Source: Prosapia bicincta
Lineage: Eukaryota; Arthropoda; Insecta; Hemiptera; Cercopidae
NCBI GenBank assembly: GCA_036971475.1
Contig: JBAIZL010000002.1
Span: forward strand, 127,197,033-127,261,032
Direction: 5' to 3'
DNA length: 64,000 nt
Shown here: piece by piece, positions 45,074 to 57,660 of the stretch
Layout: the number at the start of each line of letters is the position of its first letter
Numbering within the stretch: position 1 is the first letter of the stretch
Program-made: the position numbers and the translations under genes
The notes under the pieces: generated by a model
Told to the model about the DNA's origin: nothing
The model's database searches: none
What the model saw: only the letters and a program-made list of their open reading frames with translations

Positions 45074-45140
45074 TCAGTAAGTTTTAACAAATTTACTACA
45101 TTCAAAGTTCGGATAGTCATAAACTATTGTTTAAGTGATA

Positions 45141-45671
45141 AATAAGATTCACCGAACATAATGGACTACAAAATTCAAGAATTATTTTTATTGTTATAGA
45201 TGTATTTTTATGTTGTTTTGTTATTGATTGTTATGTTCTTTATTGTTATATATTTATTGTTACATTTTCATTTTTATATTGTTACTTTTATGTTTTGTAA
45301 ATTTTGTTTTATTTAAATTTTATTATTTTTATTTTGTTTTATCTATTTTGAATTGTATTTACTGTTGATTGGCGATTATAACTACAATTTGTTTTTCACC
45401 AGGAAAGAAAAAAAGTTGACTAACAGTTTTCCTCTTTGTTTGATATCTATTGGATTTTTTTGTTATTCATTCAGTTGTGGATAGTTAGTTTTAATAATTT
45501 GAGAACCAATTTCATTAAAATTTTTGAACAAATTATATCTACATATAGTTTTTTTACTAAAAAAATATTAAAAACTTGGGCTCCAGCAACATTTTAAGGT
45601 ATGAAAAATTATGCTAATGTCTAATCTCTTGGTGGGGTCTGCAATGTTATACTGCCATTAAGTTTTATCTA
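45141..45671. other. AT-rich DNA
   Basis: 45141-45185 is the last part of the PLE-terminal sequence. The rest is T-rich low-complexity sequence without a gene. Confidence 0.4.
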
Positions 45672-46115
45672 CAGTAGAACCTCGATAAGTCAGCCCCTGT
45701 TAACACGCATCTCTGGACAACCCGGAATGATTTTGAAGTACAATGATTAAGAAATAAAAAAAATACAGTACATACATAAAAATTCTAACAACAATAAAAA
45801 CGTCAAAGACTTACTGATAAACAAATTAATATTTTGTGGTTCGTATGATGAAAAGACTATGGGATTGCACAACATGAAAGCTCCCTATAAAATTGACAGA
45901 TTTGTTTGCCAAGCAATAAATTCTGTGGAGTTTACCTGTATATACAATATGTATGTTCATATGCTGTATATTATACTCTTTGTTTGATAAATATTAAGTA
46001 GTTTTTCTGTAAGTACAATGTCTTTTAAATTGTCCTTAGTCTTCGGCTAACCCGGATTTTCGATAACCAGGATTGGCCACAGTCCTAGTTAGTCCAAATT
46101 ATTAAGGTTCTACTG
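45672..46115. mobile_element. pogo-type MITE, 444 bp
   Basis: Left end CAGTAGAACCTCGATAAGTC and inverse right end CAGTAGAACCTTAATAATTT, flanked by TA at 45670-45671 and 46116-46117. No coding capacity. The CAGTAGAACCTCGATAA-type end is characteristic of pogo/Tigger elements. The sequence GGCTAACCCGGATTTTCGAT inside the right end is a further subterminal match. Confidence 0.8.
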
Positions 46116-46541
46116 TAGTATATTGACATAGTACATTGTCTCTGCAATGTCTTACTACCAAAAGGTTTTATCTAGTATATTGACATAGTACTTTGTTTCA
46201 TTGAAAAAAGGTATAATGGCCAGTTTCTACTCTTTCCCTATTGATGAATCAATTTTCCCATCTTCGTTAAACAATGTTGATTTACAAATCAGTTTTTTTT
46301 TTTAATTATGAAAAGATAGTACATTTTTCTTGAACCCCAATGATACCAGTCTTTAGATCCCTGTCTCAATGAGAAAAATGTTTTATCGTATTTCTGGTTT
46401 GTTTTTTCTGAGTGTTAATACAAATGTTAAAATTGCTCCTCTTGAAACTTAAGGGTTAGTAGAATAGAGGCAAAACCTGTGCCGCATTTTATAAGTCCAG
46501 CTTCACCTTAAGTGAAACAAAGTAATTAATATTATTAATTA
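46116..46541. other. AT-rich DNA
   Basis: Contains two similar stretches around TATTGACATAGTAC-TTGT (46121 and 46180), a short local duplication. No gene. Confidence 0.35.
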
Positions 46542-47122
46542 CAGTGAAACCTCTGTTAAACGGACTTATACGGTTCTCGATATTTTGTCCGCCCATGAGA
46601 AGTGTCAGTTTAGTGGAGGGGTATTAAGGAGAAGCCGAATTTCAAAAATGATTACAGTATCAATTCACTACACACTCATTTCTAATCCAATACATAATAG
46701 GTTGCAGTATTTAACTTATACTAATGTATTAATATAATACTAATGTATTTAATTAATAATGTAAGCTACTTTTTTATAAGTACAGTATACAGTACAATAA
46801 ATACTGTACTGTACTGTTATTAAACATAAATTCAAAAGCAAATTTAAAAAAAATACTGAAAGAATACAGTAATACAGTACTGTACATAATTTAATTTGTG
46901 AATTACTGTAGCCTAGCCTATGAATTTTTAAAATAAAGATTAATAGTTGTTTGTTTTGATGAGCGGTGGGACTGCACAACTTCATTTTTCGTATGCATAA
47001 TCAGCTCAGAAATCATATTTAAACCAACAGTACCAGCTTAAGCTTGAAATGATTTTTTCAAGTCTAACAGGTTTTCTAAAATACTGCTGTATTTTGTATC
47101 AACAGCATTTTCTTCAGGGCTG

Positions 47123-47156
<34 letters not shown>

Positions 47157-47935
47157 TCTTAGTGCCATCCGATATCAAAGCTTGATTTACCAATTATAGG
47201 ATCTGTTGAGGAAAAAATAAAATCTAATTTACTTTTTTGCAATAATATTACTTGAGGGAAATAAAGAGAATCACAGTAGTGTTTTAAGTTTGATCTAAAA
47301 TTAAAACGTGCAATGAAAAATTATTTACCCCCACATTGGTATCCTCAGTTACTAGGTTAACATCGATGTCAGGATTCTCCAATTTTTCAACATCTAGCTC
47401 CATTTCTTCAGGAAGTAACTCTTTATCCATACCAGTATCAAATCCAACCCATTAAAAACAAAGTAATATTGTTGCCTGGGTTAGCTCTTTCCATGCCCTG
47501 CCAATCCATCCAATTGTTTGAAACACGTCAACTTTCTTCTCTAATTGCTGCTGGGTTAGATTTCCATTGTCCAAGTTGGAGATTAGATGGTTTAAAATGC
47601 CTGTGGGATATTTCATTTAAAAATTTTTAATGACTCCTTGATCAAATAGCTGAAATGTTGATGTGATGTTGGATGGGGAGAAACAAGGTCAACGTTGCTT
47701 AGATTGAGGTTGGGGTGAGGAGTAGCATTATCCAGAAACAAATTAGGCTAATATGACATGATGTCTCACGTCATCCGGATTTCTTATTACAGGGGCATTT
47801 GACAGGAAGCTGACTGATATCCAAACCTTTAAATCAGTATGGCCTAGCTGCTTTCCCTATAACTAATGGTTTTATTTTCTCTTCCATCATACTTGAACAT
47901 AAAAGAACAGTTAGCTACTCTTTTGAAATTTTCCC
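46542..47935 (-). pseudogene. Tigger-like (pogo superfamily) transposon relic
   Basis: A single end CAGTGAAACCTCTGTTAAAC at 46542, preceded by TA, resembles Tigger termini. Read leftward from 47935 on the - strand: EEKIKPLVIGKAARP, LPVKCP, LFLDNATPHPNLNLSNVDLV (second catalytic Asp), STFQLFDQGVIKNF (third), then a segment with QLEKKVDVFQTIGWIGRAWK and an acidic tail. These are DDE_1-type motifs of Tigger/jerky-related transposases. The N-terminal part with the CENP-B-like DNA-binding domain and the other end were not found. Stops and frameshifts are present. Confidence 0.8.
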
Positions 47936-49244
47936 AACTCATAATTTCTTCTCATAATCCTTTTAGGCCTATATCATAAACTTAATAAATTTCTCATACT
48001 GTATCTATAAAATAAGTGTAGGAAAAAATGATTGAATAGCCTGTTTGTTTATCATGGTTTGTTAATCTACATTCCAAGGAGCTCCAACACCATGTAAAAT
48101 CCCTTAATTTGTTTTAATTTAGTATGTTCAATATGAGTCCAAGTATGAATTTCAGCGCTGACTTCAAAATTTTATGGGTAATAAACTTATGATAAATTAT
48201 GTTTTCGTTATCAGAAAATTATTTTTTACTCTTTTGTAAGTAGAAATTATATTTCGGGTTCTTTTTTTGAAGTCGGTTCTGGTTTTTAAAAATAATTTTC
48301 TTATTTCTATGGTTTTATATGTGTGGTCGAATACTACATAAAAAATATGCTGGAATTGTTTATTCTGCTTATTAATTATCTTAAAATTCATAATTCCTAA
48401 AAAACATTTTCAATTTCCCTCCAAAAATGTATTTAAAAAATTAAAAATAGCCTATTATTATCTCCAAATTGATTGGGATGTAACTATAATGGGACCACTG
48501 GGAAGGTTTCTTCTTTCATTTGCAAGCAAAATCACTGTGATCGGTTAAATACTTCCAAAATTATCGTGGAACAAATACAGAACCTGCTTTTTGAAGTCGG
48601 TTAAAAATGAATGTTTTTCAAATAAATTGTATAGTATAAGTTAGTTTTAAATATTTTTTTTATAGTTCATATGTAAACATTTTTGAGGTCGCTAAACCTA
48701 ATGTTGAGTACAAAGATGTTTTTTAATTGTTTAAATGAAAATAATGTTTTAATACAAGTAAATTTTAAACATTTCAATTATAAAAATGAAATTTAATGTT
48801 AAAAATGTATATTTAAAATTCAGTATTAAATACTGTATTAACAAATAATATAGAAACTATTATTACAAATTTATATGATTAAAATTCTAAATGTTCTGTT
48901 TGACGATATGTGCTTGCTTTCTGTTTGGGTTTTCTTTTTCTTTTGATTCCCTCCTCTTATTAGATGAATATTTAACATTTTAAACAATATTGGCCATAGC
49001 ACTAAGAAAAAGCCATAGTGCAGAATCATTCCAATTTTCTCCATCCACATAGTGCCGGTACAACTTTCCGTAGTATAGAGAAGGGGTATAGTAATTTCTC
49101 TTATGAACTCTGAATTACATATTCACTTACCATAAGTCACTGAGGAAATTGATTAATGTATTGATAGTATCAGTTATCACAACTAGATTTAAAACTAAAT
49201 ATATGCTATATTATGTTATTGACTTTACTTGTGTTTACTTTCAG
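47936..49244. other. Intron between first exon and exon A of copy 2
   Basis: 48270-48290 and 48590-48605 share the short motif TTTTTTGAAGTCGGTT, which is frequent in some insect transposons. From 48790 the sequence aligns with 1080-1457 of copy 1. No gene. Confidence 0.4.
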
Positions 49245-49293
49245 GAATCAAAATGAAGAATCTAACTTTGACCCTTTGGCCTTATGTCCCGAA
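49245..49293 (+). CDS. Zinc-finger gene copy 2, small exon A
   Basis: A 49-nt exon between TTTCAG and GTAAGT. It completes the Trp codon of the first exon with its initial G and then encodes NQNEESNFDPLALCPE. Same length, phase and borders as 1458-1506 in copy 1; 11 of 16 residues are identical. Confidence 0.65.
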
Positions 49294-51714
49294 GTAAGTA
49301 TTACAGCAATATATGTTTATTTTTTTTACTAACTATATTGGAACTGTATACAAGTTAAAATCATCTTGTTTGGTGACAAGCAATGTAAAAATGTCTTGTG
49401 TTACAGTATCTTTGTCGATAAGTTATATTATTTGATTCCATCTACAACCAAGATATTAGTTTTACATTAAAAACACTTGATCTGGTACTATGTTACATTT
49501 GACTGTAGTAGCATTTCCTTCTTTAATTATTGAGAATGAGCATTTCAGATGTATCTCTCACCCTATCACTCAGTAGACAATGAGACTCATCTCGTGAAAG
49601 GGCTGTCCTCTATAATAATAAATGTAAGTGCTACTATAACCAAGTGAAATATATTACCATATGTTCAAGTGTTTTCATTGACGTTACTTATTGATAGGCT
49701 TTCCCTTCTACTTGTAGATAGTCTAGAGTCTGCTTTAAGTTGTGTATTCTCATTAATACATACATAGTTCTTTGTAATACATTTTAAAAACTCTGGTAAG
49801 ATAATTTTTACTACAGTTGTTCTCAATCACTTAAAATATTGACTCTTTAAAATATTAAACATTAAATTTATTTATTTAAGATTGAAATTATAATTTAAAC
49901 ACAAGCAAACTGAATCCAGTTGTATTTTTTTATCTTGAATATCCAAGAAAATATAAAAAATCCACTTTATGGAAAATTCAACTTATCTCTATAATACCAT
50001 CTAGGATTAATTCCTATCCTACACAAAAATACTGTCAATTATATAAGTATATGAAAACTAAAGTACTTTATGTATAAAGTAATATTACCTACACTAATAG
50101 CACCTACCATTACTAACACAGCATTGCTATTGAGGAATATACTATATCATACGTATTTAGTTATTTAAAATTTCAGTAGCCTTATTTTAATTTTCAGTCT
50201 TACTACCATTATAAAAACAAGAATGAAATGTATTGTGTAAATTTGTTGTGATTCAATTTGTTTTTTAAATCAACTGTGGGGCCATTTAATGTTGTCTAAT
50301 ATATATTCTAATACTCTAGAAATTAAACAGAGATTTGGCCTATTGGCTTCAGTTTGTTTTGAAAAAGGCTTTGATCAATTTAACCATTTTGTCGATATTC
50401 CATTGTCAACGGTTTTGTATTTAAACCTTTGTATCAAAATAGAATCTTTACACGTTCTCTTGATTCTATAAATTTTCAAACTGAATTAAGGTTAGCAGTA
50501 ACCTATCAAAGTAGTGTACTGTATATGTTTTCGTGTGACAATATGTCATGACTTTTAATGCTATGACACTGATAAACCTGGTGCATCAAAGGTCACATGA
50601 CATTGTTTTAAAATTACTACTAATTAAAATAAGAATACAATTTTTAACATCAGTACATAATTTACATTTTCAGTACCTCTAAAGACAAAACAGTGTAACA
50701 AAACTTTGAGAAATTGATTGTTTACATATAAGGCGTCTTTCTAGTTTATCTTTTAAAACAAACTAATGTTTGTATGCATTACACATTTCTTTAGTAGCAC
50801 ATCAGAATACTGTGTCATGATACAGGTCTGTCACAATTACACAGTAGGACAGTAAATCTTTAAAGCCTGCTAAGCTTTAACACGAATGAAAGGTTATGAA
50901 AATAGCTACTCTTAATACTTATTAGTATGGGGTTTTTATTAATTTTTTAAACCCAATTTTCAGCTCTGCTTATAAAATATTAAATTTGAATTACAATTTG
51001 AATTTGAATTTTAATTACAGGAATTATACTTTCATTTAAGTACATGTAGATTTCCAAGGGTATTTAATATCTTCGAGTAACACAAACATTTGACCAACAG
51101 TAACTCGAGTCACGGGAATTCAACTGTACATTAAAAAAAATCAGTTATATTAATGTATTAATACAGTCAATAATAAAGGAAACAGGTTTTTAATTGGAAA
51201 CAATTAGTAATTTGACATATTCTGGATGCTGGATGTGTGAACAAAGAATATTGTTCAAAGTGCAGTTATCTCTTAAACCACAATAAATTGTGAAATAATG
51301 ATGATGTAATGTCTATTTCTACAGTTTACCTACTTAATTGATATAAATTCTTGCTAAACAAGAAATGTTTATTCTTATCTACTTAATTGATGTACAAAAA
51401 CAAGAAATGTCTACTTGTGCAGTTTTCTTTTTTAATAGATGTAAATTCTTGTTGGACAGGAATTTAATCCCAATTTATAACTTGAATGAGATGATAATGA
51501 AATCAGATGAAAATAGAAGAAATACTGTTGTTGGGGAAAAACATAGACATGATTACACTAAAACTCCTAGTCAGGAGGTCTGATACAAAACAGGTGCTTT
51601 GATCAGTTACTACACAAGAGAGTTGTTTGAATGTTTTTGACTTGGGAAATTTAAGCACCAAAGAGGAGCTTTTAGATAGGTTAGATTTGTTCTCAACACC
51701 ATTCATAAAATATA
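49294..51714. other. Intron of copy 2
   Basis: 49294-50110 and 50450-50670 align with copy 1 (1507-2400 and 4717-4930). 49490-49670 is a diverged copy of the foldback MITE of 1691-1885. 50700-51714 shows no recognisable gene. Confidence 0.5.
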
Positions 51715-53052
51715 CTGTATTTACTCATGTATAACGCGCATATTTTTCCTTTGAATTCCTTTTATAATATAAAGGTGGGCGTTATACACAAATAGGGATA
51801 CTTGTAATGACAAAACCTCAGAAGTATGGGGTTTACCTTACTGGGTTGGCAGTATACATCCCGTTCATCGTATACGACAAAATTTTAACTTTTAGTAATA
51901 AAACTCGCAGAAGATAATGGTAATCAGGCTGTATCACGCAAATTTGATGTACCAGAAACAAAGTGGAAAAGACAAAGAGCAAAATTACGTCCTACAACTC
52001 GGCAGTCTTTCTGTGGCAAGAGAGCATGTATCCAAATGTAGAAACACAGCTAGTCAAGCTTATACAAGGAAAGAGAAGTCCAGCTTTTGTGGTGACTACG
52101 GAAATGATACAAGTTCAACCAACTTTGAATTGTCTCAAATTGGAAACATTGATCAATGTTCCATATTTTTGAATATGCCGATGAGTACTTCAGTTGAACG
52201 AATGAGAGTCAAGTCTATACCGATCAAATCAACAGGATGCTAGACGCAACTATGCATGGCTATTCTTTCAATTACCGCTGATGGATATAAGTTACCTCCA
52301 TATGTTGTTCTTAAACGGAAAACTTTACCTAAGGAAAAGATTCCACAAGGTGTTATTGTTTGCGCCCAAAAGAAAGATGGATGGAGGAAAATTTAGTTTT
52401 AGACTGGATTTAAATAGTCGAAAATCGAAGGCCAGGTTCTTCGTTAAAGAGAAAAAGTCTATTAGTTCTGGATATTTTCAAAGCGCATTTGACTGGTGCT
52501 TTTCAGTCAATTAAAGTTATATTTTAATAAAGTTACTGCTGTAATTCCAGGCGGATTAACATCCCTACTTCAGCCTCTAAACGTGTCAGTTAATAAAACT
52601 TTCAAAGGCAGTTTTAGAAAACTATACACAGTGGATGTGTTATGGTGAATATACATATACTTTTCCCTTTCACTTATTTTGGAATAGATTCTTAAAGCCT
52701 GGAATATTGTCAAATATGAAACATTCGTGAAGAGCTACAAAAAAGGTGATATTTCCAATGTAATTGATGGTACAGAGGACTGTGTGCTCTGAAATGATAA
52801 TGAAGAGATCTCACCATCTTTGGAAAGTAGCGATGATGAATGACAAACTGTGCATATTAAAAACAAGCAAAATGTAGATATTGTAAGTTTTGAATTGCAT
52901 AGTAAGTTTCTTAAATGTTTAGATATTTCAATAAAAAATTTTGCTAAGAATAAGTTATTAGCTATTGACGTTTTTATATTTCCCCCAACTTATTATAAAA
53001 AAATACGGTTGCTTGTTATACACGAATGAGCATTATAGACATGTAAATACGG
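51715..53052 (+). mobile_element. pogo-like transposon with both ends
   Basis: Left end CTGTATTTACTCATGTATAA and inverse right end CCGTATTTACATGTCTATAA, flanked by TA at 51713-51714 and 53053-53054. The 1338-bp element contains a degenerate transposase and lies in the intron before exon B of copy 2. Copy 1 lacks it, so it inserted after the duplication or was lost. Confidence 0.8.
51915..52845 (+). pseudogene. pogo-like transposase, decayed
   Basis: In shifting frames: DNGNQAVSRKFDVPETKWKR (psq-like helix-turn-helix), QSFCGKR, LVKLIQGKRSPAFVVTTEMI (CENP-B-like second domain), AILSITADGYKLPPYVVLKR (start of DDE domain), GVIVCAQKKGWM, LVLDIFKAHLTGAFQSIKV (catalytic Asp), then PGGLTSLLQPLNVSVNKTFK, where the catalytic Asp usually found in QPLDVS is Asn. 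It ends with LKAWNIVKYETFVKSYKKGD and an acidic tail. Multiple stops and the Asp-to-Asn change make it inactive. Confidence 0.8.
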
Positions 53053-53105
53053 TAATTAAGCGGATGGTTTATATCTGTAGTAGGTTTTTTTTGCAGTAAT
53101 ATCCT

Positions 53106-53112
53106 AAATATG

Positions 53113-53168
<56 letters not shown>
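53106..53168. repeat. (AT)n microsatellite
   Basis: About 60 bases of AT dinucleotides, 50 bases before exon B of copy 2. Confidence 0.95.
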
Positions 53169-53170
<2 letters not shown>

Positions 53171-53226
53171 TAATATGCAGTATATTTTTTTAGAAATAAT
53201 AAAGTAGTTACTTTGTTATTGTATAG

Positions 53227-53302
53227 GATAATAGGTATCATTTCACTGAAGAAAGTCGCACAACTCAAACAGATGTTAATCAAGGAATACCTCAAGGAAT
53301 TG
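53227..53302 (+). CDS. Zinc-finger gene copy 2, small exon B
   Basis: A 76-nt exon between TATAG and GTGAGT encoding 25 residues from DNRYHFTEESR to QGIPQGI, plus one base. Length, borders and phase equal those of 5393-5468. About 15 of 25 residues are identical to copy 1, with most identity at EES and at the C-terminal GIPQGI. Confidence 0.65.
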
Positions 53303-53787
53303 GTGAGTACAGTAATATCATTTCTATACTTTAATTCTTCTTAAGGTAAGACGTTTGCATGTATATATCAGAACATTCAAAAATCAGTCAGATTTGGATA
53401 AATAATATAGGTTGATTCAATTAGGTTGTGCCTTAAAACAAGATAGACTAAATGATTTGTTCAAAATAAAATGCATAGAAACAGTAAAAACTGTATTTAT
53501 TTTCTTTTCCCAAGTAATCGATATTGCCAAAAAAATTATATCATGTAATAAACAAATTTATCACATACACTGAAAAAAAATTACATTATCTCATACCCTA
53601 AAACTTACAAAATTTTGAACAAAATTACCAAAGCGCCTTTTATTATGTTTCTTCTTGGTAACAAAACTACAGTTGTAAAATTTATGACACATTTTTATTT
53701 TTTTGCAATAGTAAGTTGTAAAGTTACACCACAAACGCTTATACGGACTACTCTATAGTTACAACCCACAAAACAGTAAATATTGCA
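53303..53787. other. Intron of copy 2
   Basis: Aligns with 5469-6050 of copy 1, including the dispersed repeat. No gene. Confidence 0.5.
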
Positions 53788-54655
53788 TTGGTAAGTACTG
53801 TGGATTTGACGCTAGAACAGAAACTGGAACAGAATATGTTAGCATATGTGGACGACCTGTTGTGCTTATCTGAAACTTTTGAGGAGCACCTAGAGCATTT
53901 AAGAACCATCTATACCAAATTCAAGGAGAGGAATTTGAGCATCAACCCCAAAAAGACATTTTTCTTTCAGGAGGAGGTGTAGTTTCTAGGGCATATATTT
54001 AACCAACAAGGAGTTAAGACAGACCTAGAAAAACTGGAAGCAATATGTGACTTCCTAGTTTCTAGGAACAAAAAACAGTTCTGCGATTTGTAAGTTATTA
54101 TGCAAGATTCACCAGCAAATATGCCAAAGAAACCTCACCTCAATTAAAGCTCCTTAGGAAGCAACAATATTGAATTTGGGATAAAGAGATGTAAGATGCA
54201 TTCGAAAGGGTTGATCCTAGAGGCCGTAACATTTACGCACCTAAAGGTAGGGCAGGAAACATATTTACAAACGGATGCCAGTCATTGTCCTATAGCTAGC
54301 CAGTTATATCAGAAGGACAATAACGGGGAATTGAAGGTAATTGGATTTGTTAGCAGGACGCTCAAAAACGCAGGAAGAAATTGTTAGCTATCGTTAACGG
54401 CTTGAAAAAATTTTGACCACATTCTAGGAGCCTTGTTGAACATCATAACGGACAACAAAGCTTTAAAATTCGCAAATACTTGCAATTTTACTAACTCATG
54501 TATTACAAGAAGGACCCTAGCGATCCAAGAATACCAACCAACTGTTACTCATTGCCCAGGCAATGAAAACATACCCTGCGACACAATTAGCTGGATGTAC
54601 CTGGTACAAAATGGGATCAAAGAGTTAAAAACGAACAGGCAGTTATCAGGTTGAA
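53788..54655 (+). pseudogene. Ty3/gypsy-like LTR retrotransposon pol fragment
   Basis: The frame from 53788 gives LEQKLEQNMLAYVDDLLCLS, the RT catalytic motif, followed by LEHLRTIYTKFKERNLSINP and KKTFFFQEEV, a stop, then FLGHIF and a connection region. From 54196 comes the RNase H part: YLQTDASHCPIASQLYQKDN (catalytic Asp in TDAS) and IGFVSRTLKNA, then IITDNKALKFANTCNF (second Asp) and TVTHCPGNENIPCDTISWMY (compare HxPGxxNxxADxLSR). Integrase, gag and LTRs are not seen. In intron 4 of copy 2, before the zinc-finger exon. Confidence 0.85.
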
Positions 54656-55595
54656 TCAAATTATAAGCGTATTGCCCATAAGGCAAATAATGCAAAATTA
54701 ACAAAATAACCAGCCAAATTTAAACTAATTTTTTTTTTGGTTACATAGAATGTGGGTTTAAGTACAATGAAAATTGTTTTTATTTCGTTTTGGGGGGGGG
54801 ATAATTGTAACGGGCTTAAATTGAGAATTTAAGGGTTACAATAGAAATTTTAAATTGTAAAAATTTTAAATTTTAATCTTCGATAAGAAATAATAAATAT
54901 AAATACAGTCCCATATGCTGCTATTTCATAAACGTTTTATAAAGTAAAGCCATTTTTAAAGGGGGAGTTTTTTCATTGATTTGAAGGAGGTAGAAACCAA
55001 CAAAGAGAAATAAAAGAAAAGTAAAAATTCACGTAGAAAGTTCATCGACATTTAAAAATGTACAGAAAGAAAATTATGAAGAACATCAAGAATACGGAGA
55101 TAGCCTAAATCCAAAATTTAAAAAGTTATGACCAAGTATACATTTTTTATTATAAAATATTAATTATCAAACAACAGGAAGCTCTGACGTAGTGATCACA
55201 CGATTTTAAAGGGAGAAATCGAACCATATTACGTGACTTTTTAACAAGTATGTTGATTGAACAAGAGACAACAAGTAAGGAATAGGGAGTGTTTAAAGGT
55301 TGAAAAGGAAAGGTGAAAAGGATTCAGTGGGTCAGAAACTGTCGTAAACAGAGGAAGGAGTTTCAAACCGCTCTGCTTTTAATGATTTAAAAGTGTAAAT
55401 TTCCAATATTATGTGCTAAGTGAGTTGAAAAGGTTGCTGTAAAAATGTAACAATGTGATTCCCAAGTTTTTTTTAGGGATTCGGTCCTTAAAGTTGACTA
55501 AATTCAAACACAAATGTGGTGCATTTTAATAGATCAAGAACAGAAGGTTTCAAGGTTTATAAACCATAAATTGTTTTTTAGAAGATATTAAGATT
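54656..55595. other. AT-rich DNA
   Basis: A G-run at 54792-54800. No gene or repeat recognised. Confidence 0.35.
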
Positions 55596-56366
55596 AAAAT
55601 TCGCCAAAATTTGTAAAAACTTACTGAAACAGAATGTTTTTGATCGCTCCGTGGCGATCTTCATTAGTATCTACATTTTCGTCTTGAAGTTGTTGTTAGG
55701 TTAAGCAGTGACGGTTTTAAAGGCAGGTTTTCGATAGTATCAAAGAGTATGTGTGATTTGTAGTGGGTTTGTTCATTTAATATGTTTGTATTTTGTGTTG
55801 TTCTAGTATGTTGAGATGTGGTCCTTTTTTGTTGATGTATAAGATTTATAGGTTATGCTAAATGTCTGTGTATTTGTGTCCTGTTTATTTTAGGTGATTG
55901 AAGAATGCTGATTTGGTGTTCTGTTAGGGTGATTTTGTGTTCCTCGACTCTTTGTGAGTAGCTACGCCCTGTTTGCCTAATGTAGAATTTGTTGCCCTTG
56001 TTGTAGTTTAACTTGTATACCCCTGGTGCTTGTAGTTTATCTTTGTTGTTGGGGCCATGTTGTATTTTGTTTTGTAGTATGCTATTAGTTTTGTATACTA
56101 TTTTGTACCCTGTTTTTTTTAAATTTGTGGTCTATTTTATTTGATGTTCTGTTTATGTATGGTATTGTGATCTATTTGTTTTCCCTCCCTGTAGTGTTAA
56201 TTTTAGTTTTTTTTTGTATATTGTGCTTTGTTTGTCTATTATTGCGGTGTTGTATCCATTTGTGTATGCTAAATATTTAATGGTGTCTAGTTCTTTGTTT
56301 ATGTTTCTGTGGCCATTGGTACTTCTTTGAGTCTGTGGAGCATGGATCTAAAGGCAGCGTGTGGAG
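55596..56366 (-). pseudogene. Penelope-like element 3' end
   Basis: Read on the - strand from about 56045: DKLQAPGVYKLNYNKGNKFY and IRQTGRSYSQRVEEHK, a GIY-YIG domain with YIG changed to YIR and the zinc-type cysteines lost. The terminal region with a decayed ribozyme-like motif (CTAATGA in place of CTGATGA, near 55660) lies at 55600-55680. The left part of the PLE is missing, and its upstream edge at about 56366 joins directly to the zinc-finger sequence of copy 2. Confidence 0.8.
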
Positions 56367-57660
56367 GTTATGAATGTGAACTATGTGATTATTCAGCTGC
56401 TTCTAAATTTGGAGTTAAAATACATATTGAGAGAGTATATATGGAAAAAAATCTTATAAATGAACACAGTGTGATTATTCTGCTGTTTCAAAATGTGGTA
56501 TTAAAATACATGTTAAAAGAATAAATATAACAGAAAAACCTTATAAATGTGCACAATGTGGTTATTCTGCTGCTGCTTTATCTGATCTTAATAAGCACTA
56601 TAGAAAAGTACACAAAAGAGAAAAACCTTATAAGTGTGCACAATGTGATTATTCTGTAGCTCTTAAATCTGTCCTTAATTACACATGTTAGGAGAGTACA
56701 TATCAAAGAAAAACCTTATAAATGTACACAGTGTGATTATTCTGCTGCTTCTAAATTTGGAATTAAAGTACATATGGAGATATTACACATTAAAGAAAAA
56801 TCTCATAAATGTACACAGTGTGATTATTCTGCTGTTGCTGTAAATGAACTTAATAAGCACTATAGAAGAGTACACAAAAGAGAAAAACCTTATAAATGTG
56901 CACAGTGTGATTATTCTGCTGCTTCTAAATTTGAAATAAAATACATATTGAGAGAGTAGAGTACATATAAAAGAAAAACCTTACAAATGTGCATACTTTG
57001 ATTATTCTGCTGTTGCTTTATCAGCAGAATATAAATCAGCAACAAGACAAGATATATTAATATCTGTGTTGTAGATATTAATATTCATATAAGGAGAATA
57101 CACATTAAAGAAAAACCTTATAAATGTGCACAGTGAGATTATTCTACTGCTGTTAAATCTGATCTTCATAAACACGTTTTTTTCTGTGCACGAAAAACCT
57201 TATGGATGTGCACAATCTACTTATTCTGGTGCTTCTAAAAACATCCTTAATAGACTTGTGAAAAGTACAAAAATTAAAAAACTGTTTAAAAATGTAAACA
57301 ATATAATAACTGTATATCTTCTAATTAATCCCATTTTGAAATAAATGTTGAGAGTGTACACTTGAAAAACTTTATTAATGCACACAAGTTGTTATTCTCG
57401 TGCTGCTAAATATCTGAATATACATGTTAGAAGAGTTCACAAAAGTGAAAAACCTCATAAATATACACAAAGGAATTATTCTCTTGTTGCTATCTCTGAT
57501 CCTAATATACATGTAATGAGAATATACATCAAAGTAAAACCTTGCAAATATGACAATGTGATTAATCTGCTGCTGCTAAAGACAGCCTTATTAGTATACA
57601 TGTTGGGAGAGTACAGACTAGAAAAAAAAACCTTACAAATGTCCATAACATGATCATTTT
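56367..57660 (+). pseudogene. Zinc-finger exon of copy 2, decayed
   Basis: Starts within a finger at GYECELCDYSAASKFGVKIH, directly after the PLE fragment, so the 5' end of the exon and its acceptor are gone. At least seven further fingers can be read (for example YKCAQCGYSAAALSDLNKHY, YKCAQCDYSVALKSVLN, HKCTQCDYSAVAVNELNKHY, YKCAQCDYSAASKFEI), but with frameshifts near 56455, 56690 and 56950 and a TGA at the second Cys codon near 57135. The last units match those of copy 1 at 21056-21200 and 22170-22310. It probably encodes no intact array. Confidence 0.8.

Larger units (their letters stand above)
44797..45140. repeat. Two PLE 3' ends in inverted, tail-to-tail arrangement
   Basis: The arm 44797-44909 and the inverted arm 45030-45140 match closely (TATCCGAACTTTGAAT, AGTAAATTTGTTAAAACTTA, GATCGCTATGTGC). 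About 120 bp between them is PLE 3' region on the - strand (TTGTATTGTGTTTGTTCGTT..). Each arm carries a ribozyme-like motif on its own strand. Confidence 0.75.

Noticed and set aside
47117..47153. ATC repeat as a coding Asp/His run
   Set aside because: It is a simple (ATC)n tract within the decayed Tigger-like region, without a supported frame.
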